This document shows positions 11,866 through 21,921 of a DNA stretch of 64,000 bases, one piece after another. Under the pieces are notes generated by a model, which searched no databases, had not been told where the DNA came from, and saw only the letters and a list, made by a program, of their open reading frames with translations. Within the stretch, counting starts at the first letter, position 1, and the number at the start of each line of letters is the position of its first letter. Source of the DNA: Dactylorhiza incarnata (taxonomy: Eukaryota; Streptophyta; Magnoliopsida; Asparagales; Orchidaceae); the NCBI GenBank assembly GCA_033032865.1, contig JAWHQI010000040.1, positions 12,445,001-12,509,000 of the forward strand, written 5' to 3'. A program made the translations under genes and the position numbers.

Positions 11866-12206
11866 TTCGTCGAATGAACTCGTAAAATCAGACATTACTC
11901 GACGAATTCACTTATGACTCGACGAAATGAACTTAGCAAAAAGCGTTGAGACGGGAAGAAATAATTCTGAGACCACTCGAGAACTTCTCGAGAGCACTCG
12001 ACGAATTCGTCGAGTGTTCACGAGAAATCAAAAGACCATTCGACGAATTTGTCGAGTGTTCTCGAGTGAAAATAACTTTACTCGACGAAAAATACTTATC
12101 AATTTTCTCTGAGACCTCTCGAGTATTTTCAACGAATACCTAAGTCTTCACGAGTTGTCTCGACGAATTCATCTAGATTTCTCGAGAACACTCGACGAAA
12201 AAGACT
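11866..12206 (-). repeat. TCGACGA/TCGTCGA motif cluster in A LTR
   Basis: About nine copies of TCGACGA or TCGTCGA in 340 bp, several as back-to-back TCGACGAATTCGTCGA palindromes, mixed with CTCGAGA. The cluster lies upstream of the TATA box in sense. Confidence 0.8.
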
Positions 12207-12511
12207 TGGACTAAATTTCTTCCAATCCTGAATCCATCAACTACTTCAACTTGTCTTCTCTATAGCGTTTGAATATGAAGTGCATACCAATAGAGAGATT
12301 TCACAGGAGTCAACACTTTGGTCTACACAAAAAGGGATTACATTGCATAGGCATGTGTTTATGACTCATTGAAATCTGACATTGGTTTGTACTTAGCAAT
12401 TAACGTCTTGCAAACACACAACTAAGATGCGTCATCAAATACAGTATCAATTCATCTTAGTTCAAGTGACACTTCTTCAAATCAAGGTTATTGTGTCTAC
12501 AATACCCAACA

Positions 12512-13093
12512 AAGACAAACAAATATAAAATCATATTAGCTCAAAATTTAAAGGAAAAGGCGGTTTGCTTTATCATATTTTGAAAATGATATTTTCTAGT
12601 AAACACTTCAAATATAGATCTAGCAAATCTTATCTAGCATAGATAACCTAGGTTTGTTCAAGGCTAAGTTAAATATCTAATCAATTTTCGAAAATCTAAC
12701 ATTTTGAATGAAGATAATTTACTAGATAATAAAAGAAAAATGCGATAAAAACTTTTCTGACCCTTGAATAATGATTTTCTTGTAAACTGCAATTCTTCTG
12801 GTCTTATGTTATTGGATTTCTGGATATTGTGAGACCATTTTATGTGGCAAGTTCAACTCTATTAAGCACTTGAATTTGTTGCCCATGTCCATTAATCTTT
12901 ATGGTACAAGTTGATTTCTTTGATTACTTCGTCATCTTTGGAAAAAAAATCATGTGCTTCCTACTTTTAAACTAAACCAAGCAAAAGTTATCTTTGTTGC
13001 AAGAAAATAAACATAAACAAGCAAACACATATAATTTTTTTGACATAATTAATAAATATTAAGGTTTTTTTCAAATATTACAAAGTTGCATCA
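12512..13093. other. AT-rich spacer between A and Athila
   Basis: About 580 bp, AT-rich, with stops in all frames. I recognise no gene, RNA or element. It is the only stretch in the window that may be non-transposon DNA. Confidence 0.5.
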
Positions 13094-14393
13094 TGATGAG
13101 TGTGATTTTTACCTATTTTCCACCTTGCCTTTCTTATCGATTCCACCCATGTGTGTATTGTTTATGCATGTTTTTAGCTTTTATTTGATGTATATGGTAT
13201 TTTTGGACTGCATGATTGGGTTATTTTTATAGGTGTGGACTTTTCGTGTGATTCGGGAGAGACTGTCAAATTTGTCTCACGCACGCCCGTGCAGAATTTT
13301 CGCATGTGTGCGCGCTTCCTTATCCCTTGAACTGAACGAAGTATGTTGACCTGAGTTTGGGCGTGCCATATTTCACACGCTCGTGCGGGCACATGCAATT
13401 GCGCATACGTTAGCCATTTTATGCTTCCAGGACCATTTTTGGGTGATCTGAATTTGCACGTGCGTGATTTCTCAACGCGCGTGCGCAGTTTGGCGCCCAG
13501 CAATATTTCATCACATTGAATATCCGCACGCGCTTTGCGTCACACGCCCATACACCCTATTTTAGTATATATTCCAGCGCGAGGGCTTCCGCAGAAAGGA
13601 CGCTTCGGGTGCCATTTCCGACCGGGAGCTCCTCTCCTCGGTTGTGCTTTCCATCCTAGGGGTCCTCCTTCATCAAGGGATTCAAAGTTAAGGTGTTTCC
13701 CTTCTTCTTCTCTGTAAAGCAAGGTCGAGCTTGAGGGTAACATGGACGGAGTAGACAATCAAGAAGACGGGTAAAATAGGAGGTGTTAATAGCTCTCCAG
13801 AACACCAGATGCAATCGATGAACGTGCGAAGGCCTCGGTTGACAACCCGGTGGACTCCTTTCACTTTCACGATAAAGACTTGATCTTCGTTTGTATTTCT
13901 CCTCTTCTCGTTTGCCCCCTAGGTTTATTGGTAGGGAACACTTTCTATGTTGATGAGAATGCTTTGTATGAACATTTTTTGATGTTTAATGCACTTGCTT
14001 TTAGTTTTTCTGAAAGTATAATTGAGGTTCATGCTTAATGTTTGAGGTATCTAGTTTGGTTAGTTGTTTCAAGCCATTATGTTTGAGTTTGATGCTAGCA
14101 AGAAAAGAGGTGTCGTCGACCCTCACCACACTCTCGATTGAGCGAAGCGGTGAAGGCAGCTCGCACATGTTCTTGTGTTGTCACGCGGTGTCGGCGACCC
14201 GTACAATTTCTTTTTCTCGCACGTAGTGTAGAGCAGCCACTCATCCAACATTTTTAATCTTTTTCCGCTTTTACAATTAAATTTCTAAAATCACAAGGAA
14301 ATCCACGTCGTGTTCCTTGTGAGATCGATACTTGGGGAGTTACTCCTCATTTTATATTACTTAAATGACCGGTGCACTTGTCGTCAGCGCATA
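13094..14393 (+). repeat. 5' LTR of Athila
   Basis: Starts TGATGAG and ends near GTCAGCGCA just before the degenerate primer site; the exact 3' base is uncertain. It has CGTGCG/CGCACG repeats at about 13260-13540. Near its 3' end, GATCGATACTTGGGGAGTTA matches solo LTR M closely. Confidence 0.75.
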
Positions 14394-14396
14394 AAG

Positions 14397-14416
14397 TTTT
14401 CGGCGTCGTTGCTGGG
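14397..14416 (+). other. Primer-binding site of Athila, degenerate
   Basis: Reads CGGCGTCGTTGCTGGGGA, a mutated form of the Athila site TGGCGCCGTTGCCGGGGA, which is complementary to the 3' end of tRNA-Asp. Confidence 0.75.
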
Positions 14417-14430
14417 GAACACGGCCACGA

Positions 14431-14530
14431 TGTTCGTCGTGTTTGAGAAATGTTCGTCGCGTTTGAGAAATGTTCGTCGTGTTTGAGAAATGTTCGTCGT
14501 GTTTGAGAAATGTTCGTCGTGTTTGAGAAA
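14431..14530 (+). repeat. 20-bp tandem repeat x5 in Athila leader
   Basis: Five consecutive copies of TGTTCGTCGTGTTTGAGAAA, one with a single T-to-C change, between the primer site and gag. Near identity suggests recent expansion. Confidence 0.95.
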
Positions 14531-14619
14531 TGTTAGTTGTTTTTTTTACTATTTCGTTTCCTTAGCCTTCACTTGTGCTAAACAATACATTTTGCCATGT
14601 ATTCTTCACTTTGTTTCTA

Positions 14620-15942
14620 TGCAGACATTGAATACGATTCCAGGATTCAGCACACAGGATGCCAAAAGTCATTCTTCGGCACCTCAATATGATGGACCGA
14701 GTGGAAACTTTGAAATCCCGATAGACCGTATTCAATATATATCCCAGACCAAGTTGCTGAGCAGACACTCTAATGAGGATGCATCCCGTCATATACAGAA
14801 TTTCTTGGACATTCCAGCATGTAGGTGATGACAATAAAAGAATGAGGATTCGGTTCTTTCCATTCTCATTACGGGGAAAAGCCAAGTCTTGGTATCGAAA
14901 CATCCCGTGTGGATCAGTCACTTCATGGAGTCTGCTGGAAGAAAGATTTCTCTCAAAACTTCATCCTCATGTACACCTTTTGACCAAGTACCGAGAGATA
15001 TTGAATTTTACTCAGGGAGTGGATGAATCGCTTGCCGAAGCTTGGGAACAATTTTTGATGATGCAGAGTAATTGTTCTCTACTTGACATGTCCGAAGCGA
15101 CTCTTTTACAGATATTCTACTTCGGAATTCTTAATCACTTCCGACTTCTCTTCGATGTTGCCACGGGAGGCACTCTAGTTAACAAGCCAAGTAAGGAAGC
15201 TTGGTAGATCATAGAGGATATTGCGTGGACAAGTTGTATGTGGAGCCCCCCACAATTGACCTCAAATATTTCTGAAGTCAACTAAGTTGTTTTCGTTAGT
15301 GCTTCTATTTCTCTTACCACCGCTGACATTGAGAAATTCTTTTCTTTTGCTGAGTTGGTCAACAATCTGCTACTCTCTCAGCATGAATCACTTCAGAGGC
15401 TGCAAGCACATTTTGACACACTCATATCACTGCGGTGCTATCCTTAGTGGGTACTTTGAATGAAATGTTAAATGCTTTGGAACTAAGGAGTATGGGAACA
15501 ATCCGTGGTTCATGACTCCATATGTCTACCTGGTGATCATATACAAGAACCACTGACTGAAGAGCCTTCTAATCCTCCTATGTCAGCTCCATCTCCGTGT
15601 GTTCCAGTCCCTGTGCGTACTTCACCTGTGCCGTCATTTCCTCACCGTCTACGGAATATAAAGAAGGAAAAATAGTATCTCAAATTCTTAGATATGATGA
15701 AGGGTGTTCAAGTGAGTATTCCCTTAGTCGACGCTCTCACCCAAATACTCGGATACACAGTTTTTGAAGGACCTTCTCTCTAAAAGAAGAACGTTAAAAA
15801 CACTTGAGACTGTAAATCTTTCGGAGGAGTGCTCAACTGTCAATCTGAATCATATGCCAAGCAAATTGATGGATCCAGGCATTTTCACTATCCCCTGAAC
15901 CATAGGAAACCGCAGATTCAGTAGAGCGTTGCGTGATCCAGG
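14620..15942 (+). pseudogene. Athila gag to protease start, broken
   Basis: A gag starting at Met 14620 (MQTLNTIPGFSTQ). It is followed, after a frame change near 14822, by the Athila gag core (MRIRFFPFSLRGKAKSW, then EAWEQFLMMQ). Many frame changes follow, but the C-terminal block is still readable: FLDMMKGVQVSIPLVDALTQ, then TIGNRRFSRALRDPG at the protease start. Sequence then switches abruptly to Copia element E at 15943. The catalytic protease residues lie in the missing part. Confidence 0.8.
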
Positions 15943-16852
15943 CAAAACTTGTAAAACTCCAAACCATTCAGCAGAAAGGTGTTGGCACAAACCTAAAGAA
16001 GAAGCCAACCTCACAAAAACTGAAGAAGATGAATTTTTGTTCACCTGTAATACATCTAAAAACCCAGAAAAATCATCCACCTGATTTGTTGATAGTGGAT
16101 GTTCCAACCACATGGTGAACCACATGGATTTCTTCACCATACTAGATGAAACTCAGAAATCTGAAGTGACATTAGGAGATGGAAAAAAGGAAATAATACA
16201 AGGTAAAGGAACCATTGCTGTCATTACACCAGAAGGAGCCACCAAACTAATAGCAAATGTCCAGTTTGTTCCTACACTTGCTCAGAACCTATTGAGTGTA
16301 GGTCAGCTTATAAACAAAGGATTCAAGGTCCTCTTTAATCATAAAACTTGTGAAATAGTAGAACCTAAGGGTAATACTACAGTTGTGAAGGCACATATGA
16401 ATAGCAGTAACATCTTCACACTTTGTCTGAAGCCTGCTGGATCAAGAGCACTACTATGCTCTCAGGTTTGTTTCTCAACATCTCTAACAAGTCCTGCAGT
16501 TGAGAAGGACATTGAAGGCACAGAAGGTAAAACTCCCATAGAGAAGATCGTCGATCTCCGAACAAAACAAGCTCCTGCGGCAATTTCGTCGAACCCAGGA
16601 AGAATCGTCGAGCCCAGATCAAAGCAAGCGCAGGATGATGCTTCGTCGAACCCTGATCCACGTTCGTCGATCCCAAGAAAAACTTCAGATGGCGTTTCGT
16701 CGATCTCAGAAAACTTCGTCGAACGCATGTCAAAGAAGAAGAAAAGTTCAGATTTAGAGGAGGAAGACATTTCGTCGACCGCAGCTATGCATTCGTCAAG
16801 AAAAGCTCAGAATAAAGTGCGGCGCAGATTTAGATGGGGTGTTGAAGGTTGA
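15943..16852 (+). pseudogene. E gag knuckle, protease and a Ser-rich tail
   Basis: The reading begins in a CCHC knuckle (KTCKTPNHSAERCW; the first Cys is a Gly at the junction). It has one stop at 16081-16083, then the protease motif FVDSGCSNHM and a Copia pre-integrase segment ending near 16450. From 16540 to 16852 the frame stays open but resembles no pol domain. It is Ser/Lys-rich with SSNP, SSIP and SSIS repeats encoded over TCGTCGA copies, and ends at the polypurine tract. Confidence 0.7.
16547..16800 (+). repeat. TCGTCGA motif cluster in E
   Basis: Eight copies of TCGTCGA in about 250 bp, spaced irregularly, all in one orientation and inside an open frame. Confidence 0.85.
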
Positions 16853-17165
16853 AATCTGCACCAGCCTTAAATGCCAGCCGGTCACTCTTCCCTCCATAAA
16901 TCCCAATACCATTCAATTAACCGTTCAAGTATTAATGTTGTTTTAATATATTAATGTTGTTTTAATATGCTTCGTATTACCTTCCCCTGTGTACTATTTC
17001 CAATGAATTGCTGTTAAAGCATTGTATCCTGAATATTTTTTATCCAGAATATTCTAAAATATCACTATAAATATCATGTAAAACTAGATGAATGGAATGA
17101 AGTAAAACTTTTGGTAAAACCTGTTATCCTCTATTCTTTGTTTTTAATCCTATCAATTTCTAACA
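16840..17165 (+). repeat. 3' LTR of E
   Basis: 326 bp from TGTTGAAGG to TTTCTAACA, with a TATA-like CACTATAAATATC near 17061 and a polypurine tract (AGATTTAGATGGGG, 16826-16839) just before it. It contains a duplicated segment TATTAATGTTGTTTTAATA at about 16930-16968. Confidence 0.75.
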
Positions 17166-17375
17166 GGCGCACCACCCACAGCGAATGCAACACAACCCCG
17201 AGTTCTTCTACTCTCGGCGAGACACAGACCTTGCGAGCTCCTTCACTATTCTTGTGAGATACACTCCACTGCCTTGCTCACCACCGAGCACTACCTCCCC
17301 GAACTCAAACCTCTCCTACTGCGAGCTGCGCGCTGCTGCGAGATCCTCCTGCGGGAGGTGGGGGTGCGAGACTCC
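17166..17375 (-). repeat. 3' LTR of B, outer fragment
   Basis: Matches about 53026-53236 of the other LTR. The outer 155 bp are missing and replaced by E. Bases 17371-17375 (ACTCC) are the left target duplication of J. Confidence 0.85.
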
Positions 17376-17392
17376 TGTTGGAGTTTTGAAAG

Positions 17393-17407
17393 GTTGACCG
17401 GGTCAAC
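17393..17407 (+). promoter_or_regulatory. Inverted W-box pair in J
   Basis: GTTGACC-G-GGTCAAC: two TTGACC boxes (the WRKY factor site) facing each other. The equivalent GTTGAC-TCG-GTCAAC pair is at 18486-18500 and 53574-53588 in B's LTRs. Confidence 0.6.
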
Positions 17408-17646
17408 ATTTTATGTGTTTTTTATTGTTTTTTTTTATTTGAAAATGGAAGAGAGAATGTAACATTTAATGAGGAGAGAGAGTTTAAGATTTTTTTTGCC
17501 TATAAATAGGCTTCTATTTGTGTTTGTAAAGGGGCGGTGAATAGTTTGAAGAGAAAAGTTTGTTTCTTTCCTTTTGGCAGCATAGAGAGAGAGTGAGAGG
17601 AAGTGTAGAGAGAGAGGAATTAAATTCCCGCAGGAATATTGATTGC

Positions 17647-18110
17647 TCTCGAGATTTTATTCTCGCCATTTCATCTCCCGTCTCGCCTGGGAAAAGTCAT
17701 CGCCACTGCCATCTCCCGCAGGAGGCCTCGCAGCAGCCCGTCTGGTCGTTCTCGCCCACTGCCATCTCGCCGGTGCCATCTCGCCGGAGTGGATGGAGGT
17801 GCTCGCCGAGTAGTAGTGGTGGTGTACTCGCGTGAGTTGAGAGAGCTCGCAGGAGCGGTTGAGTGGAGAGCTCGCCGGTGTGTTGAAGAGAGTGCCCCCC
17901 GGAGTAGGAGTCGGGGCATCTCGCCGAGCTGTGGAGGTGTTCGCCTGAGTGGTAAGCTGGTGCATCTCGCCGAGAGTTGAAGTACTCGCCAGGTAGAGTG
18001 CTCACCGGAGCGAAGAGGGAGCTGTGGGAGTGAAGTGCTCGGAGGTGCGCGTGCTCGCCGTGGGTTGTGCTTGCTGAAGTAGGAGTGCTCGCAAGTTTGA
18101 AGTATTTGGG
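17647..18110 (+). repeat. CTCGC motif cluster in J
   Basis: About 14 copies of CTCGC, mostly CTCGCC, in one orientation, downstream of the TATA box and so in the likely transcribed leader. Confidence 0.8.
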
Positions 18111-18149
18111 TAGTAGGAGAGGCTGCGTGCCCACATTGCGCTTCCAACA

Positions 18150-18518
18150 ACTCCTTCATGCGAGATCTCTAATGGGAGGTGGCTGTCTGCTATCTAACTA
18201 CCAGCGAGATGGGCTGCGAGATGAGGGTGGCGAGAGAATTAATGGGAGAGGAATAAGCGAGAGCTGGCTGTTCCTGCGGGAAGAAATAAAAACTTTTTCT
18301 CTCACTACTTTCCTCCTCTCTCTAAAATTTCTTCCGAAATTTTTCTCCAACTTTTTATTCCAGCAACTTCTAAACTTTACAAAAGACGCCTGATTATAGG
18401 CAAAGCAAAAAGCAACTCTTTCTCTCTCCATAATAAATTTCTCTCTCTCCTCTAACAATTAATATAAAATACAAATAAAACTAAGGTTGACTCGGTCAAC
18501 AAAAAATCAAGTCCAACA
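18150..18518 (-). repeat. 3' LTR of B, inner fragment
   Basis: Continues B's LTR after J to its inner end (TGTTGGACTT on the minus strand, 18518). It is followed on the right by the polypurine tract, which reads TTTGAGGGAGAGTT on the minus strand at 18519-18532. Confidence 0.88.
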
Positions 18519-18527
18519 AACTCTCCC

Positions 18528-20592
18528 TCAAACTTGGCAGCACATGCCAAGTTTACCTTTGAGCTTCGCAAACGTCTCTGCCTTCAGCGTCTTCGTGAAA
18601 ATGTCTGCGACCTGCTCTCCGGTGGGGCAATACACAACTTCAACTGTCTTCAACTCCACTTGCTCCCGAAGGAAATGATACATCGTCTCGATGTGCTTGC
18701 TCCTCTCATGCAGCACCGGGTTCTTCGCGAGCTGGATGGCCGACATGTTATCCACTAACACTGTCATTGGCCCTTCCTGTCCATGATGCAACTCCTCCAA
18801 TAGGTTCCTCAACCAGATGGCTTGGCAAGTACATGCTGCAGCTGCGATGTACTCCGCCTCACATGAAGATAAGGCCATCGTAGCCTGCTTCTTTGAACTC
18901 CATGAGAACGCCGCGGTTCCCATATTGAACGCATACCCGGAAGTGCTCTTCCGATCGTTCACGTCCCCTCCGTAGTCGCTATCCGAGTAGCCGACTAACT
19001 TGAACTCCTTCCCAGTAGAATATTTCAGGGCATGGTCCCGGGTCCCGTTCACGTATCTCAGGATCCTCTTCGCCGCAGTGAAGTGGTCCTGCTTGGGCTC
19101 TACCATGTGCCTGCACACGACACCAACAGCATACATGATGTCCGGTCTGTTGAAGTCAGATACCTTAGACTCCCAACCAGACTCTTGAACATGGTTGGGT
19201 CAACTCCTTCCTCCTTCGAGTCCTTCCTCAACTTTGTTCCGGGATCAGCGGGAGTGGAGATAGCCTTGCTATTCTCCATCCTGAACTTCTTCAAGATCTC
19301 CTCCGCGTACTTCTTCTGCGAGATGAAGATCTCATCTCCTCTCTTTTGCACCTCCACGCATAAGAAGTAGTTGAGCTCTCTCAAGTCTGTCATCTCGAAC
19401 TCACTCTTCATCATCCTTTTGAACTCCTCGAACATAGTTGGGTTGTTCCCGGTGAATATCATGTCATCCACATATATGCATAGGATCATGATATCACCGT
19501 TCTTCTCCACCTTCAGATACAGAGCATACTCGTATGGGCACTTCATGTATCCATGCTTCTGAAGGAATGTATCAATTCTCCCATTCCATGCTCTTGCCCC
19601 TTGCTTCAGCCCATATAGTGCTTTTCCCAGCTTGCACAACTTCTTCTCCTGGCCTTTCACCACATACCCCGGAGGTTGCTCGATGTACACATCCTCCTCC
19701 AGGCAGCCATTGAGGTATGCTGCCACCGCATCCATCTGCATGATCTTCCACCCATAGTGAGTTGCAAGTGCGATGATCAACCGAATGGTGTCAATCCTCT
19801 CCACTGGGGCATAGACCTCGTCGTAGTCCACTCCTTGGACTTTCCTGTAGCCCTTCACGACGAGCCTAGCCTTGTGCTTCTCCACAGCTCCATCCTTGTT
19901 CTTCTTTACCTTATAGACCCACTTCACCCCGAGGGGTTTGTGGTTAGCGGGTGGATCGACCAACTTCCAAGTATCATTCTTCTTTATGGAAGTCATCTCA
20001 GCATCCATCGCCATCCTCCAAGATTTCTCCTGGGCAGCTTCGTCATAAGAGTGCGGCTCGCAATCTGCCAACAAACAATACAAAGAAAAATTGTTAAGTG
20101 TTGGTGTCGTCTCCTCGTAGATCTCCTCCATCCTTCTCATCCTAAGTTGAGGACGATCATCCTTGCTTCCACTAGTGTTTTCTCCACTAGAACTGCATCC
20201 ACTAGAGTTGGTAGTGTAAGCTCCCCCTGAATCTCCACTAGGTGGTGATGGTGGATCAACTCCACCATCCTCAGCTCCTGCTTCGTGACCACCTTCCTCC
20301 TCATCTTGAAAGAACATCCCCTTCTTGCTCCTTGTCTCCTCATCCCAGCTCCAGCAACTATCTTCTTCAAACACCACGTCCCTCGAGACTATGGCCTTCT
20401 CCGTCATCGGGTTGTATAGCTTGTAAGCCTTGCTCTCCGGAGCGTAGCCCACAAAGATGCACTTCTCACTCCTGTCATCGAGCTTCTTCCTCCTCTGGTC
20501 CGGTACGTGAGCATGAGCTACACACCCAAAGACCCTCAAGTGCTTCACACTTGGCTTCCAGCCACTCCAAGCCTCGAACGAGGTCATGAACT
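18528..20592 (-). pseudogene. B integrase end, RT and RNase H
   Basis: From 20587 down: integrase C-terminal segment (KHLRVFGCVAHAHVPD, then a Ser-rich linker), RT (PVERIDTIRLIIALATHYGW, catalytic YVDDMIFTGN near 19450), then RNase H (YSDSDYGGD, SSCEAEYIAA) ending at 18528. One apparent base is missing near 19160, at the RT/RNase H boundary motif STRPDIMY, which moves the frame. Otherwise open. The active-site residues I can check are present. Confidence 0.88.
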
Positions 20593-21832
20593 TGTTGAAA
20601 TTGTTGAAGTGAAGTGGAAGGGAGTCCGGCCGGTCTGAAGGCTGGAGACCGCAGAGACCGCGCGGTCTGCGCTGGTGCTCTGGCGGTTTGGTTCTGGCGA
20701 TCTGGTAAGATCGGCCAGCTTGCTTCTTGGGTTTGGTCGTTGGCGACCTGTTGCGGGTTGTTTTCGGTCTTATTATGGGCGGTCTGTTCTTGGTAGATGC
20801 GGGTTATTCCCGAGTAGATCTACTGGTTTGCTTGGCCCCCTTATTGGAAGACCGGGCGGGTTGTTCCTATATGACCGTCTACCCGGGCGGTCTATATTGG
20901 TGATCTGGCGACTTGGTTGAAGTCGGCCAGATGGTTCTAGCTTGCTCCTGATGATCTAAGGAAGGAGCGTTGTTGTGACCGCACAGCTTGTGCGCGGTCT
21001 CGTGTCCGCGCGGCCTGTGCGCGATCTCGTCTGCTGGTCTGCGTCTTGGTCAGGTGATCGTCCAAGAGGTCTGTTCGCGCGGTTTGTCTTTTGAGACCGT
21101 TCGCGATCTGATGGGTGGTGACTGTATCCCGGTTTGTGCGGTGACGACATCCGTCCACCCGCCAATAAATAGGGGTGCATGGCCCGTCATTCAATAACAA
21201 GAACTGTAAGAACCAGAGCCCGGATTGTTTCTTGCGGTCTCAAGTTTGAGTCCGCGCGACTTGGTTGCGAGTTAACCTTCGTTGTGTTCTCAGGTTTGCG
21301 GTCAGCAGGGTGCGGTCTCCTTCCTTGGTGATATCCGGTGGCTCGAATAAATAGTTCGTCTGCGGTCTGTCAGCGAACTGGGTTATTGTGTTCTTGTGCT
21401 GTTCGCAGCGGACTCAGGGATCAGGCGACCTTCAGCGGGTAGGCGGTCTGAGTTGCGGTCTGGCGACAGCTTCAGTTCTTTGTTCCAATAAGCTTCAGTT
21501 CGTGCGGTCTGAGGTGCGGTCTTGCAGTGCTGGCAGTCTGTCCGGTTTCTGTTCGTGCTATCTCAGGGCAAGCCGGGCGAGTTCTGGAGTGGTGCGGCTT
21601 GTGCTGTCTGAGCTTGTCTAGCCGCCAGCTTTGCCTTTTTTGGTGTGTCTTGTTCTTCTCGTCTCCGTGATTCTGATGAATCATGTCTCGCCATGTATAC
21701 CTCGCATTGTAAAGCAGTTCTGTTTCAATAAAGATATCTTGTGTTGCTGATTTGGCATTGTGGTTGTTTGGCTATAACTCTTGTTGATACAACTCCTGCT
21801 TACTCCTAAACGGTCTTTCAAAAATTTTAACA
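20593..21832 (+). repeat. 5' LTR of K
   Basis: 1240 bp. It contains about 14 CGGTCT and several AGACCG motifs. The core promoter reads CCAATAAATAGG at 21162-21173, where the 3' LTR has CCTATAAATAGG, so the TATA box is damaged in the copy that drives transcription. Confidence 0.93.
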
Positions 21833-21844
21833 TGGTATGAAAGC
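21833..21844 (+). other. Primer-binding site of K
   Basis: TGGTATGAAAGC directly after the LTR, 10 of 12 bases of the initiator-Met tRNA site. Confidence 0.75.
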
Positions 21845-21921
21845 AAGGTTTCTGGAGTGGATAAGCAGTGATCAACTAGAGTTGCCATCGTCTTTATGAA
21901 GAAGAGACCACATAGATTGCC

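Larger units (their letters stand above)
1..12511 (-). mobile_element. Element A: Sirevirus-like Copia, 5' portion
   Basis: Minus-strand Ty1/Copia element whose remainder lies beyond the left edge of the window. Read on the minus strand it starts with TGTTGGGTATTG at 12511, has a split LTR down to 1849, a primer-binding site at 1835-1846 and then gag. The gag has a long coiled-coil tail after the zinc knuckle, which is typical of Sireviruses, so I assign that lineage by architecture. The LTR is interrupted by element H. The other LTR is outside the window, so neither age nor target duplication can be read. Confidence 0.85.
11239..12511 (-). repeat. 5' LTR of A, 5' part
   Basis: Continues A's LTR after H; 11239-11243 (AACAA) is the right copy of H's duplication. 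It holds short tandem units (AACTCGGAGAACAAACTC and similar, 11260-11312), a TATA box on the minus strand at 11748-11739 (CCTATAAATA) and a TCGACGA-rich stretch upstream of it. The outer end at 12511 reads TGTTGGGTATTG on the minus strand. Confidence 0.85.
15943..17165 (+). mobile_element. Element E: 5'-truncated Copia with 3' LTR
   Basis: Begins in the gag zinc knuckle, passes through protease and pre-integrase, then goes directly to a polypurine tract and a 326-bp LTR. Integrase, RT and RNase H are absent. On the right it abuts Copia B's LTR about 155 bp in from that LTR's edge. The simplest history is that E inserted in B's LTR, and a deletion then removed E's 5' end, B's LTR tip and about 190 bp of Athila. 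Confidence 0.75.
17376..18149 (+). mobile_element. Solo LTR J (Copia-like) inside B LTR
   Basis: 774 bp from TGTTGGAGTT to GCTTCCAACA, flanked by ACTCC at 17371-17375 and 18150-18154. TATA box at 17501-17508 (GCCTATAAATAGG context). It resembles B's LTR at both ends, so a related family. No internal region is present: a recombined solo LTR. Confidence 0.92.

Noticed and set aside
12512..13093. Possible host gene exon in the AT-rich spacer
   Set aside because: No frame longer than a few dozen codons and no recognisable motif.
17560..18160. Several overlapping frames on both strands of solo LTR J
   Set aside because: Caused by the CTCGCC repeats, which lack stops in several frames; no recognisable protein.
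19676..20230. Plus-strand frame opposite B integrase and RT
   Set aside because: Mirror frame of a real Copia coding region, without its own start context or domain.
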